A DNA stretch of 64,000 bases from Terriglobia bacterium (lineage in GTDB: Bacteria; Acidobacteriota; Terriglobia; Acidiferrales; UBA7541): the NCBI GenBank assembly GCA_020073485.1, contig JAIQFB010000002.1, forward strand, positions 1-64,000, given 5' to 3'. This document shows, piece after piece, positions 15,504 through 24,960 of the stretch. The notes under the pieces were generated by a model. The model saw nothing but the letters and a program-made list of their open reading frames with translations. It was not told where the DNA came from and did not search any database. Position 1 is the first letter of the stretch, and the number at the start of each line of letters is the position of its first letter. Position numbers and translations under genes: made by a program.

Positions 15504-18086
15504 TCAGCTGTGGTGGGCCGCGGCAACCGCCGTAGCCGTCAGATACTCAATCAACTCAAACACCTTGGGGCCCGTGCAGACTTCGTAATAGACATGTGCG
15601 CCCGCGCCGCCGATTTTCCCGTCGGGCAGCAACTGGCGTACGAATCCGCGGCGGATGATCACCGGCTCGACTCCGTCGCCAACCGGCGTTTCCCCGGCAT
15701 AAAAAATGACGCGCTCCATACCCCAGGGCATGACGCAGTCGGCCTCGATCGAAGTGAGCGCGATTTCCTCCTGCAATTTCCGGAACCCTTCGTCGTTGAG
15801 CTCCACTCCGTTCAGGTTGAAGCGGATCAGGAATTCGTCGGCCTCATCCTCGGCCACGCCTTCCATCATGGTCTGGAACAGGAACAGGCGGAACATCGAC
15901 TGATTTTCAGATAGCAGGCGCTTGGCGGCTTTCGAGCAGCTCGAAAGGCGATCCGACAAATTCAGCGCGCGGGAAATCATGATGCGCGAGTCGGTGTCCA
16001 TCCAATAGGTGGGAGCGGAGCCCTGGAAGGCGATGCCGATGCCCAACTCCAGGCGCGGCAGGTCGCTCGATTCCGAGCGGTCGTTGTAGGCGGAAGAAAC
16101 CGCCAGAATCTGCCGGGCGAGGGCGCAGGCCTTGGATACGGCGCGCTGCTGCACGCGGTTCGACTCGGTCTCAAAAATGGCCAGCACCAGCGCGTCGCCT
16201 TCGATGAAGACTTTCGCCGCGCCATAACGGTCGAGAATGCGCTTCACCGGCTCGTAGAAATTCAGGCTGAATAGCGACGCCGGGTTGAGCCCCCGCGCGA
16301 GCAGATCCTGCGTGATCTTCGTTGAGCCGCGCACGTCGGCTTTGATGATGGTGTGGGAAAGGACGCGGTCCTCGGCCGGCTTGGCCTCTTCCGGAAGCAA
16401 GAACTCGTACAAGCTGTGATTCATGTCCGAGAGTTCCCGCGTGCGTTCGTTGCGCACCAGGTTGACACGCTCCATGGCCGCGGTCAGGCGCTCGTAATTC
16501 TGGGTATCGCGCCGCAAGCGCATGAAATCCTCGGCAAAGCGGAGGGCCACCGCGCGCACCTCTTCGCGGGGCGTCTTGCGGATCTTCTTGCAAACCTCGT
16601 CGATGCGCTGCATGGAATATTGCCGCGCCGGAAACTGCTTCAGGATGTCCTCGACGCGCTTGTATTCCTCGCGCGAGGCCAGCGCCTTCTTCAACTGCTG
16701 CAAGTGGATTGGCGGGCAGTAATCGTGGCAGATGTTCCGCAACTGGTAGCTGGAAAGGATATGCGCGAGCAGATCGCGCTGTTCCAGCCGTGCGATCCAC
16801 TCATCCAGGAGCCGGCCGCGGAGCTCGCCCGCGCCGCCGCGGTCCTCGCCAGGCACGCTGGCATCGAACAGGCGGCGCGCATTTTCCGGCTCATTCAGAT
16901 AGTCACCCAGGCGCTCCTGAACTTGCTTGGCCAGGAAATCGGCTTTGCCGCGGGCCGTTTCAATACGCGGGGCAATGCCCTCGAGTTTGATCCGCGCGTG
17001 ACGCAGCCGCTGTTCCACATCGCTGATTTGGCCGCGAAGCTGGGCGGGATCGGGCCCGAGCCCCACGCGTCCCATCAGGCCGTCGCTGCGTTCGAGCCGC
17101 CGCAGCAGCGTGGCCCGCTCCTCCTCCAGGCGCGCAATTTCTCCCCTGGTGGCCATGGCCGCATCCAGGATTTGCTGGTGCGATTGGGCCGCCTCGCCGA
17201 GTTCCCCTCCCTGGCTTCCGGCCAGGATGGACTCCCGCATGAAATCGAGCAGCAGCGCGTCAATGGTCTCGAAGCGGTCCTGGTCTTTCAGATAATTTCC
17301 CAGCAGGACGTATTGCTCCAGAAAAAGCACATCGTCCTTGCCGCCTTCAACGAATGCGAGACGGTTGTTCAAGACGTCGTAGGCCCCCGCGGGTTCCTCG
17401 CCAAACAGCGCCTTTCGCGACCTGGCCAGCGTGTTTTCTTCGATTTCCATCAATGCCTGGTAAACGTGCTGCCCGGTCTGGCGGAACATATTGCGGCGGT
17501 TGGCCTGCAATTCGGCCAGCCGCGCCTTGATCACGTGCGCCTGTTCGGTGTGGTCAAAATGCCCACCGCGGCTGCGGATCCATTCCTTGGCTTCCAGCAT
17601 CAGGTTCGCGAACTGCGTGCTGATTTCCTGGGTCAGGAATTTCAGCAGGGCCACGCGCAATACCAGGTCGATCTCGATGTTCTGCTCGTACTTGGCGTAC
17701 TGCAGACCGGCGTGCAGCAATTCCGAAAGCTGGCGCTTCCAGGAAGAGACTTCCGGCGCGCGCGACTTGCGGTCGGCTTCCCGCCGCTGTCCTTGGCGGC
17801 GTTCCGCTTGCAGCCGATCCGTTTGGGAAAGAAAGGTGAGATTCGCGTTCTGGCGAATGAATTCGAGCAGGTAAGCCCCGCTGGATTCCACAAATTTGGG
17901 ACTGAGGAAAACATCGTGGTGGATGTTATCCACCCCCACGGCTAAGGTCCCCAACGAGAGTTCAGCCGAGTAGGTTTTCAGGTCCACTCGGGCAGGATTC
18001 CCCGCGGAGAGCATGGATGTGCGCTCGGCCATAAAAGTTCGCAGAAGGCTCTTATTTAGGATAACAACCGCTGAAAATGCGAACAA
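15504..18086 (-). CDS. large protein with C-terminal class III nucleotide cyclase-like domain
   Basis: 860 residues from a TTG start; an ATG at 18030-18032 (residue 19) is an alternative, and neither has a convincing ribosome site. Residues 1-80 have mixed hydrophobic segments. Residues 80-550 are mostly charged helices, likely coiled coil (ARLEEERATLLRRLERSD). Residues about 575-735 match the class III adenylate/guanylate cyclase fold: KADVRGST (metal Asp584), IEGDALV (metal Asp631), LELGIGIA and ALNLSDRL (Asn709, Arg713). The lysine that usually contacts the base is not at its normal place. A C-terminal 120-residue part is unassigned. It might make a cyclic nucleotide or be a degenerate sensor. 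It stands alone, convergent with the giant lipoprotein. Confidence 0.7.
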   Translation of the reverse strand: MFAFSAVVILNKSLLRTFMAERTSMLSAGNPARVDLKTYSAELSLGTLAVGVDNIHHDVFLSPKFVESSGAYLLEFIRQNANLTFLSQTDRLQAERRQGQRREADRKSRAPEVSSWKRQLSELLHAGLQYAKYEQNIEIDLVLRVALLKFLTQEISTQFANLMLEAKEWIRSRGGHFDHTEQAHVIKARLAELQANRRNMFRQTGQHVYQALMEIEENTLARSRKALFGEEPAGAYDVLNNRLAFVEGGKDDVLFLEQYVLLGNYLKDQDRFETIDALLLDFMRESILAGSQGGELGEAAQSHQQILDAAMATRGEIARLEEERATLLRRLERSDGLMGRVGLGPDPAQLRGQISDVEQRLRHARIKLEGIAPRIETARGKADFLAKQVQERLGDYLNEPENARRLFDASVPGEDRGGAGELRGRLLDEWIARLEQRDLLAHILSSYQLRNICHDYCPPIHLQQLKKALASREEYKRVEDILKQFPARQYSMQRIDEVCKKIRKTPREEVRAVALRFAEDFMRLRRDTQNYERLTAAMERVNLVRNERTRELSDMNHSLYEFLLPEEAKPAEDRVLSHTIIKADVRGSTKITQDLLARGLNPASLFSLNFYEPVKRILDRYGAAKVFIEGDALVLAIFETESNRVQQRAVSKACALARQILAVSSAYNDRSESSDLPRLELGIGIAFQGSAPTYWMDTDSRIMISRALNLSDRLSSCSKAAKRLLSENQSMFRLFLFQTMMEGVAEDEADEFLIRFNLNGVELNDEGFRKLQEEIALTSIEADCVMPWGMERVIFYAGETPVGDGVEPVIIRRGFVRQLLPDGKIGGAGAHVYYEVCTGPKVFELIEYLTATAVAAAHHS

Positions 18087-18214
18087 GGCGGCGAGTCCTA
18101 CCCGTTAATAGCAATGACGGAGCAAACAATACCATCAGATTGGGGTGGTCTTGAGGGTGTCGAAACAGCTTACGGAAAAACGCCGGGAGCCTCCCGCGCC
18201 CAGACCAGCGCAGG

Positions 18215-18811
18215 CTATTGCGGCAGCCAGTTAGGACCGATCATTTCGCGCAATGCTTCCGGGGTTGCCCAAGGCGCGGAGTTCGCGAAACGTTTCACCC
18301 ACTCGGCTCCGGCGCCGATTTTCACGCGGTCCGGTGTGAACTCAGGCGAAAGCGTGTTGGCCATCAAAGCATAGGCAGCGCCTTTGTGCAGCCGCAGGGC
18401 CTTCCAGCAGCCGCCCGGGACCGCCACCACCGGGCGCTCGCCGGCAGCCAAATTCATGCCAAGAGTCACTTTCTCGGCGTGTCCGTCCGGATGAAAAATG
18501 AAATAGTCCACCGGGCCGCCCTCGATGAGGATGTGCGTATCGTCGGGCGCGAGCCAGTGCAGATAGTTGATGGGCAGGTCTTTGGTGAGCATGTAGTAGT
18601 TCTGGCTCTGCACGGCCAGGGCGCGGCCGTCCACGGTCACCATTTGCGAAGATTGCTCGATGATCCCGAGATATCCCGATTCCTTGGGCAGGACCTTGAG
18701 GTTCAGCAAGCGGATGAGTTCGCGGGCACGCGCATCCGAACCCACCTGGGGCGCGGCGGCCAGCGGCGCGAGGCCAGTCAACGCAATCGCCACAAGAAAG
18801 AAAGCTTTCAT
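18215..18811 (-). CDS. cupin superfamily protein (DUF985/Cupin_5), secreted
   Basis: 198 residues with a signal peptide (MKAFFLVAIALTGLAPLAAA) followed by the DUF985 cupin: ELIRLLNLKVLPKESGYL, NYYMLTKDLPINYLHWL, GGPVDYFIFHPDG and RPVVAVPGGCWKA. Family members fold as small beta-barrels; most lack a known substrate and are usually cytoplasmic, so the export signal here is notable. The ribosome site is weak. It is last in the minus-strand run after tsaE, 125 bp away. Confidence 0.82.
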   Translation of the reverse strand: MKAFFLVAIALTGLAPLAAAPQVGSDARARELIRLLNLKVLPKESGYLGIIEQSSQMVTVDGRALAVQSQNYYMLTKDLPINYLHWLAPDDTHILIEGGPVDYFIFHPDGHAEKVTLGMNLAAGERPVVAVPGGCWKALRLHKGAAYALMANTLSPEFTPDRVKIGAGAEWVKRFANSAPWATPEALREMIGPNWLPQ

Positions 18812-18936
18812 GCCGCAAGACTAGCGTGCAATTCCACCCAACGCGAGCGCTTTTTGCCTTATGTGCAGGCGATTGGATGTTTTTGAATTTCCGAGTGCCG
18901 CACCCTTTATTTTATAAAGGTGCGGGTTTCTCACAA

Positions 18937-19410
18937 TTATTTCTCGAAACGCAAACCCGAGATTGTCATGCGGCGCGCGTCTCCCCCGGCGTGTTCCAGG
19001 TGAATCTCGACCCGCGGCCAATCGCTGCGGAAGGTGAACCGCTCGGACCACTCGATAATGACGATGGCTTTCTCCGCCAGAGCGTCCTCGAGGCCCAGGG
19101 ATTCGAGGTCGTGAAAATTTTCGACGCGGTACAGATCGACGTGGTAGACCTTGAATGGCTGTGAACTCGCTTCGGACGCGGGCGTAATGGATTTCTGAAA
19201 CACGTGGACCAGCGTGAACGTAGGGCTGGTTACGTCCTCTTCGCGTGCGGCACCTAGGCCGCTGATGATTCCCTTGGTCAGCGTGGTTTTTCCCGCGCCC
19301 AGGTCTCCGCTCAGCAGAACCAGCACAGGAGGGGAAAGTTTTGCGGCGATTTCCCTGCCCTTCGCGATGGTTTCCTCTGAGGAGTGAGTGATGAATTCCT
19401 TATCCGGCAT
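18937..19410 (-). CDS. tsaE: tRNA threonylcarbamoyladenosine biosynthesis ATPase TsaE
   Basis: 157 residues. The P-loop GDLGAGKTT (about 35-43), the TSPTFTLVHVF motif and the IIEWSERF segment identify TsaE, the ATPase that works with TsaB and TsaD to make the t6A37 modification of ANN-decoding tRNAs in the cytoplasm. The ATG at 19408-19410 is preferred over an upstream TTG. It lies downstream of nnr on the same strand; tsaE next to nnr is a frequent arrangement in bacteria. A palindromic element separates the two. Confidence 0.92.
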   Translation of the reverse strand: MPDKEFITHSSEETIAKGREIAAKLSPPVLVLLSGDLGAGKTTLTKGIISGLGAAREEDVTSPTFTLVHVFQKSITPASEASSQPFKVYHVDLYRVENFHDLESLGLEDALAEKAIVIIEWSERFTFRSDWPRVEIHLEHAGGDARRMTISGLRFEK

Positions 19411-19438
19411 TTCTCTCAACCAATTTGATTTGTATCTT

Positions 19439-19516
19439 CAGTAGGATGGGTTTGAGCCTGTCTGCTGCTCGTTCTCGGCCATCGCAAAAGCCGGACAGGC
19501 TGAAGCCTGTCCTACT
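19439..19516. repeat. palindromic intergenic element, copy 2
   Basis: Two imperfect arms (about 19439-19464 and 19491-19516) share GACAGGCT and TCCTACT with the element at 15354. The right arm reads, on the minus strand, TAGGACAGGCTTCAGCC, and its first three bases are the stop codon of nnr. Confidence 0.75.
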
Positions 19517-21125
19517 CAAACCCTTCCCACTCCGCCAAAACGCGCGCATACGCCTCGGGGATCGCTTCGACCAGGTCCGATGCAATCAGCGGCGCTTCTC
19601 CGACGCGCGACGCTGCGATATCACCCGCCAGGCCGTGAAGGTAAATTCCAAAACTCAGCACGCACGGCCAATCCTCGATTCCAAATTGCGCGGTGAGTCC
19701 GGCGAGCATGCCGGTGAGGACGTCTCCGGTGCCACCGGTGGCCATGCCGGGATTTCCCGTCGTATTGATGTAAGTGTGCCCCGAGGGAGTCGCCAGGATC
19801 GTGTGAAAGCCTTTGAGGATCACGTTCGCGCGCCAGCGCCCTGCCGCTTCCAGTGCCACCTCCAGGCGCCGCGCCTGCACTTCCTTCGCGGTGATGCCCA
19901 GCAGGCGCGCCATTTCGCCCGGGTGAGGCGTGATCGCCAGGGCCGAGGCGCGGCGCTGGTTCAGATGATCGGCCATTCCGGCGAACGCGTTCAAACCGTC
20001 CGCATCCAGAATAATTGGAAGATCGGTCTCGGCGACCAGGGCGCGAATGAATTGTTGCGTTTCGTTGTGCGTGGAAAGCCCCGGACCAATGGCGATCACG
20101 GATTTGCCGCGGGTAATTTCGGAGAAGCGCCCGTAATCGAAGTTTCGATTGCTTGCGGTTCCCGCTTCGGTGGAGGCCAGCGGCACGGTCATCAATTCGG
20201 GCATTCCCGCGGCGACCACGGGCAGGACAACATCCGGCGTGGCCGCCGTCGCAAGTCCCGCTCCGGAGCGCAACGCGCCGCGGGCCGCAAGCACGGCCGC
20301 GCCCGATTTCCCCAATGATCCGGCCACCAGCAGCGCATGGCCATAGTTCCCTTTGTTCGCGGCCGGATCGCGCGCGAGAGGCAATGCGCGAAATTCTCCA
20401 GGCTCGATCCAGTGAATTTTCAAGTGCGGATCGGACTCCAGAAGTTCCGCCGGGGTTCCGATCCCGCGAACCACAAGTTCTCCGCAACACGAGGAGCGCG
20501 GCAGGATCAACTGGCCGAGTTTGGGCGCGGTAAAGGTGACTGTGTAGTCGGCCGCCAGGACCGGCCCACCAAAATCCTGCGCATCGGAAGCAAGTCCGGA
20601 AGGCATATCCACGGAGACGATCTGGAGTTTTCCGCTCTTGCCGTCAATTGTTCCCCGCGCCGCGTTCACATCCTGGATCACATCGGCCAGCAGGCCCTCG
20701 ACCGGTCCGCGCAATCCTGTCCCGAGAAGCGCATCCACGATCAGATCCGCGTCCGCCAGCCTGGCGCGGGCCGTTTGCCATTCGGCGTGGCTGGTCACCA
20801 CGTGAAGTTCGCCAAGGCCCTGCTGCCAGCGTTTCAGGTTCGCCGCCGCATCGCCCTCCACCGCCCCGGGATTGGAAAACAGAAACACTTCGGGCGCGCA
20901 GCCGGACTGCTTCAGCAGCCTTGCGGTCACGAAGCCGTCGCCGCCGTTGTTGCCCTTCCCGCAAAGCACCAGGATCTTGCGGTCGGCGAGCGCGGCAAAT
21001 TTGCCGTGAAGGAATTCGGCAACAGCCGCGCCCGCGTTTTCCATCAGCTGCAAACCCGGAATGGCGTATCGCTCGGTAGTGAGCCGGTCCGCCTCGCGCA
21101 TCTGTGCCGCGGTGAGAACTTTCAC
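19512..21125 (-). CDS. nnr: bifunctional NAD(P)H-hydrate epimerase / ADP-dependent dehydratase
   Basis: 537 residues with both halves of the NAD(P)HX repair enzyme. The N-terminal YjeF epimerase half covers about 1-215 (GLQLMENAGAAVAEF, LCGKGNNGGDGFVTARLL). The C-terminal ribokinase-like dehydratase half covers about 230-537 (GHALLVAGSLGKSGAAVLA, ILDADGLNAFAG, ITPHPGEMARL, GTGDVLTGMLAG). It repairs hydrated NADH and NADPH in the cytoplasm. It starts with GTG inside the stop of the phosphatase gene (overlap GTGA). Its TAG stop is contributed by a palindromic repeat. Confidence 0.93.
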   Translation of the reverse strand: MKVLTAAQMREADRLTTERYAIPGLQLMENAGAAVAEFLHGKFAALADRKILVLCGKGNNGGDGFVTARLLKQSGCAPEVFLFSNPGAVEGDAAANLKRWQQGLGELHVVTSHAEWQTARARLADADLIVDALLGTGLRGPVEGLLADVIQDVNAARGTIDGKSGKLQIVSVDMPSGLASDAQDFGGPVLAADYTVTFTAPKLGQLILPRSSCCGELVVRGIGTPAELLESDPHLKIHWIEPGEFRALPLARDPAANKGNYGHALLVAGSLGKSGAAVLAARGALRSGAGLATAATPDVVLPVVAAGMPELMTVPLASTEAGTASNRNFDYGRFSEITRGKSVIAIGPGLSTHNETQQFIRALVAETDLPIILDADGLNAFAGMADHLNQRRASALAITPHPGEMARLLGITAKEVQARRLEVALEAAGRWRANVILKGFHTILATPSGHTYINTTGNPGMATGGTGDVLTGMLAGLTAQFGIEDWPCVLSFGIYLHGLAGDIAASRVGEAPLIASDLVEAIPEAYARVLAEWEGFE

Positions 21126-23188
21126 GCCTGAAGCTCCTTGGTGGAAGCGGAAAATCGCGAAACAATTACGGTCATGTCATCGGCTTGCTCCGGCGAGCCG
21201 GACCATTGCTCGGCCGCGCGCATCATGGCCTCGGCAATTACTCGGGGAGAAGAATCCTTATCGTGCAAAGCGACTTCCACCAGCCGATCAGCGCCGAACT
21301 CCTCGCCATACACGTTTTCGGATTCGATTAATCCGTCGCTATAGGCGATCAGGATGCCGCCGGGCTCAATGCTCACGATGCCCTGGTCGAATGGCACGTC
21401 GTTGAACAATCCCACCACCATCCCGCCCGTTTCCAGCCTGTTTATTTTGTCTCCGCAAATGTAGACCGGAGGCAAGTGTCCCGCATTGGTGTACATCAAC
21501 TGCTGCGTTTCGGTGTCGTACACGCCAAAAAAGAAAGTGGCGTAGCGCTCCTCAGAGCTGTTGCGGAACAAATGCCGGTTCAGGTGAGAAACAATTTCCG
21601 CCGTGTTGATTTGCATCTGACTGTTTCCTGATCCGCCGTTGCGATAGCGCAGCACGTCGCTTCGCAATGCCGCCTGCACGTTGGCCATCAGCAGCGCCGC
21701 GGAGATTCCCTTCCCGCTGATGTCCGCCAGTGCAATGGCCAGGCGCGTGGGCGAGATGCGGATGAAATCATAGTAGTCGCCGCTCACGGTTCGTGCGGGA
21801 CGGCAGATGGCTTCCAGCTCCACGCCCGGCAATTTCGGGAGCGTGTGCGGAAACAGCTGCTGCTGCACTTCGTGGGCGATGGAGAGTTCATTTTCCAGCC
21901 GTTGCCGCCGCCGCTGCTCCTCGATGAGCGTGGAAACCGAAGCTGTCATGGTGTTGAACGATTCGCCGAGCGCCGCGAGCTGGTCGCGGTGCGGCACGCG
22001 GACGCGATAGCTAAGGTCGCCGGCCTGAACGTGCTGCGTCGCCTGGTAGAGGCTGTCCACGGCACTGGTGATCGTCCGCGTCAGGGCGATACCCGTATAC
22101 AGCGATCCGAGTTCAATGACAAAAAAAACCGCCCCCACGATCAGCAACGCCGTGGCCGCAGCCCCGCCGAGGTCTCCCAGGGGCCCGAACAGCTTCCGGT
22201 TTAACAGCGACGGCCGGGTGCGGAACGACGCGAACACCCGGACTGCGCCCTCCTGCCCCTGCTCATGATCCATGTCGATGACATCCAGCGCGACGATTCC
22301 AGAGATGAGCTTGTCGAATGGATTCGCGGCTTTCGGCTCCGCCCGTCCGAGCGTGCCGACCTGTTCGACCGACGTAAATTCCTCCCGGTTGATCACGATG
22401 GGAGCTTCCACGCGGGTTTCGGCTTTTTCCGGATGGAGCACGTTGAATTGGATGGGCCCGAGTTCCGGCGCCAGCGAATCGATCAGCTCTTGCGTCACCG
22501 GGACGATTGCGGAAACCAGGATGGGCCCCGAAGGAGTCTGCCGGTCGACGACCGCTCGCAGCGCAAGTTGGCCATCGCTGAAAACAAGGCCTCGAAAACG
22601 GTTCCGAAGTCGCCCTGTATTTCGCGCGAGCAATTCCTCGCCCTTGCCGCTTTCGATCCGCAACCCGGGAAGCTCCGCCATTGCGTTTTTCAGATACGTT
22701 GCGGCATCCTCCGGCAAGGTTAACGCCGCCGCGCGGTGGCCTGAAGTCGCTTCCACTGCGTAGGATGTGGCCATGGCTCCGGCGACGGCGCTCAGGCGCT
22801 GCACGCGCTCTTCCATTTCGGCATAGATGACATAGGAACCGAGTTGCCAGTACATCAGGTACGCCGCAAGTCCCGCCATCGTCAGTAAAAGCAAGACGGG
22901 GACGACCGCGATGAAAAGATAGGCGATTATCAACCGGTTGCGCAGGCGCCAGAGCAGACGATTGCGTGCCCACAGTGATGCGCGAACCGCAAGATATACG
23001 GCGGCGCAAATCGCCAGGAAAAGAAGAAACCCGCTCTGCGGGGTTCGTTCGTAAATTTGGCGCAATCCCAGGAGAAACGCATACAGGAGCAAGACAGCCA
23101 GCGCTCCCCAATCGGCAAGGCTCAGGCCCTGCCAGAAATTGCGAAGACGAGTTGTCCGTATGTCGGCCATGTCTGCTGAGGCGCTCAT
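21122..23188 (-). CDS. membrane HAMP-PP2C (SpoIIE/RsbU-type) phosphatase
   Basis: 688 residues. About three hydrophobic segments lie in the first 120 residues, followed by an extracytoplasmic sensor region to about residue 340 and a last membrane helix (AAATALLIVGAVFFVIEL). Next are a HAMP domain (TSAVDSLYQATQHVQAGDL) and a PP2C phosphatase with metal-binding motifs (SGDYYDF, ALADISGKGISAALLMA, YTNAGHLPPVY, YSDGLIESEN). Such proteins dephosphorylate anti-anti-sigma factors in partner-switching stress pathways; no RsbV or RsbW gene is in the window. The stop overlaps the start of nnr. The start codon is uncertain (ATG at residue 7 is an alternative). Confidence 0.88.
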   Translation of the reverse strand: MSASADMADIRTTRLRNFWQGLSLADWGALAVLLLYAFLLGLRQIYERTPQSGFLLFLAICAAVYLAVRASLWARNRLLWRLRNRLIIAYLFIAVVPVLLLLTMAGLAAYLMYWQLGSYVIYAEMEERVQRLSAVAGAMATSYAVEATSGHRAAALTLPEDAATYLKNAMAELPGLRIESGKGEELLARNTGRLRNRFRGLVFSDGQLALRAVVDRQTPSGPILVSAIVPVTQELIDSLAPELGPIQFNVLHPEKAETRVEAPIVINREEFTSVEQVGTLGRAEPKAANPFDKLISGIVALDVIDMDHEQGQEGAVRVFASFRTRPSLLNRKLFGPLGDLGGAAATALLIVGAVFFVIELGSLYTGIALTRTITSAVDSLYQATQHVQAGDLSYRVRVPHRDQLAALGESFNTMTASVSTLIEEQRRRQRLENELSIAHEVQQQLFPHTLPKLPGVELEAICRPARTVSGDYYDFIRISPTRLAIALADISGKGISAALLMANVQAALRSDVLRYRNGGSGNSQMQINTAEIVSHLNRHLFRNSSEERYATFFFGVYDTETQQLMYTNAGHLPPVYICGDKINRLETGGMVVGLFNDVPFDQGIVSIEPGGILIAYSDGLIESENVYGEEFGADRLVEVALHDKDSSPRVIAEAMMRAAEQWSGSPEQADDMTVIVSRFSASTKELQA

Positions 23189-23269
23189 TCGTCAGGATGG
23201 CGCACAATAACCCATCCAGAACAAATATAAAGGATGCGCGAGGGATGATACCACCGCCCCGCGACGGAT

Positions 23270-24844
23270 TCAGATGCGAGTGAACGTCGTGTTGCCGGGA
23301 TCGGCGGCGCGCGCCATCCTGGCGCGGCCGTTCGAGGACAGATGTTCGAGGAGCAGATAGACGCTCTCCGCGGATGCAGCCGCGCCCACGGCAGCGGCAA
23401 TCTGGTCGGCCGTCTGCGGGGCGCTGGATAGCGCCGCGTGCGCCTTTGCCTGCAAGGCGAGAACGGCGGCCGCGGCTTTCTTTCCGGCCTCGACGCCTGG
23501 CTGGTGGTAGGCGTTGATGTGAACGAGCGAAGCGTAGAATCCGACGGCGCGTTCAAACAGCGCGATGAGCGCGCCCACCGTGCGGGCGTCGACGCGGCGC
23601 ACGGTAATGGTCATGGACTCGCGGTCGTTCCCGTACAACGCCTCGCGCGTGCCCAGCAGGAACCCGTGCAGGTAATCGCCGGCGGTGACTCCGGGCTCGA
23701 CCTCGACGGACGAGCCGCCGGATTCGAGTACGCGAACGAACGTGACGAAGAAATTGTTGATTCCGTCCCGCAACTGTTGAACAAAGGCGTGCTGGTCGGT
23801 GGAGCCCTTGTTGCCGTACACCGCGATTCCCTGATCCACGCGCTTGCCGTCCAGATCGAGCCGCTTGCCGAGCGATTCCATCACCAGTTGCTGCAAATAC
23901 CGGCTGAACAGCAGCAGGCGATCCTTGTACGGCAGGACGACCAGGTCCTTCTTCCCTTTTCCGCCCGTGGCCGCGTGCCACATCAACGCCATCAGCGCGG
24001 CGGGATTCCTGCGCGTTTCATGGACGCGCGTGGCCGCATCGCACGCGGCGGCTCCCTCAAGCATCGCCTGGATATCGATTCCCTGCAAAGCCGCGGGGAG
24101 CAAGCCCACGGCTGAAAGTTCGCTGGTCCTTCCGCCCACCCAATCGAACATGGGAAAGCGGGCAAGCCAGCCTTCGGCGGCCGATTGCTTATCCAAATGC
24201 GATCCGGCCATAGTGACGGCGACGGCGTGGCGCGCGAAATTGAGATTCACGGCTTGATAGGCGGCGGCGACCACGACCATGCCGTTGCGCGTGTCCGGAG
24301 TTCCGCCGCTCTTGCTGGTCACAACGCACAGCGTTTCGGGGAGAAGTCCTTTCAGCGTTTCCAGCGTGCGCGCAATGCCGTCGGGATCGGTGTTATCAAT
24401 GAAATGAATCCGCATGCGATCCGATGCGGGATCGCCCAGCGCGTCCCCCACGAACATGGGCCCGAGCGCCGACCCGCCTATGCCGATTGCCAGCACTTGC
24501 GTGAACCGTGACGCCATGGGCGGGCGGATCTTACCCGCATGCATATCGGCGGCAAATTTCTTGATGGATTCCACACTTTCCGTAATTTCCCGTGCGATCT
24601 CCTTGGTCGGCGCAAGCAGCGGCGCGCGCAGCCAGTAGTGGCCCACCATGCGATTTTCATCGGGATTTGCGATGGCACCCGATTCCAGCGCGTCCATGCT
24701 GGTGAACGCTTTCTGCATGAATGGTTCCATCGTGGTCAGGAATGACTCGTCAAAATAAATGCGGCTGATATCCAGCGTGAGGTCCAGCAAATCCACGCGG
24801 CACGCATGTTGCCGGTAGCGCTTCCAGAGATCGGGGGCTTCCAT
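23270..24844 (-). CDS. pgi: glucose-6-phosphate isomerase
   Basis: 524 residues. It interconverts glucose 6-phosphate and fructose 6-phosphate. Recognisable blocks: [30 protein letters not shown] (phosphate site), [12 protein letters not shown] and [19 protein letters not shown] (active-site Gln/His region). The ATG is preceded by an excellent ribosome site (AGGAGGG). It lies 112 bp downstream of tkt and 81 bp upstream of the phosphatase gene on the same strand, coupling glycolysis with the non-oxidative pentose phosphate pathway. Confidence 0.94.
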   Translation of the reverse strand: MEAPDLWKRYRQHACRVDLLDLTLDISRIYFDESFLTTMEPFMQKAFTSMDALESGAIANPDENRMVGHYWLRAPLLAPTKEIAREITESVESIKKFAADMHAGKIRPPMASRFTQVLAIGIGGSALGPMFVGDALGDPASDRMRIHFIDNTDPDGIARTLETLKGLLPETLCVVTSKSGGTPDTRNGMVVVAAAYQAVNLNFARHAVAVTMAGSHLDKQSAAEGWLARFPMFDWVGGRTSELSAVGLLPAALQGIDIQAMLEGAAACDAATRVHETRRNPAALMALMWHAATGGKGKKDLVVLPYKDRLLLFSRYLQQLVMESLGKRLDLDGKRVDQGIAVYGNKGSTDQHAFVQQLRDGINNFFVTFVRVLESGGSSVEVEPGVTAGDYLHGFLLGTREALYGNDRESMTITVRRVDARTVGALIALFERAVGFYASLVHINAYHQPGVEAGKKAAAAVLALQAKAHAALSSAPQTADQIAAAVGAAASAESVYLLLEHLSSNGRARMARAADPGNTTFTRI

Positions 24845-24938
24845 TGCATTCCCTCCTGGGAGATGAGGCTAAATCCTTGTTTGCAGCGATGCGGATTGAA
24901 TTGCCAGGCCATCCGGCGGTGTGGACGCCGAAAAAGAA

Positions 24939-24960
24939 GACAGGCGGAAGCCCGTCCTAC
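24939..24960. repeat. palindromic intergenic element, single arm (copy 3)
   Basis: One arm of the palindromic family (GACAGGCGGAAGCCCGTCC then TAC) abuts the end of tkt. No facing arm is visible in the gap to pgi. Read on the minus strand it begins GTAGGACGGG, and the TAG is the tkt stop codon. Confidence 0.6.

Noticed and set aside
16353-17945. 530-codon plus-strand open frame opposite the cyclase-like gene
   Set aside because: The opposite strand encodes a coherent protein with the class III cyclase motifs; this frame has none.
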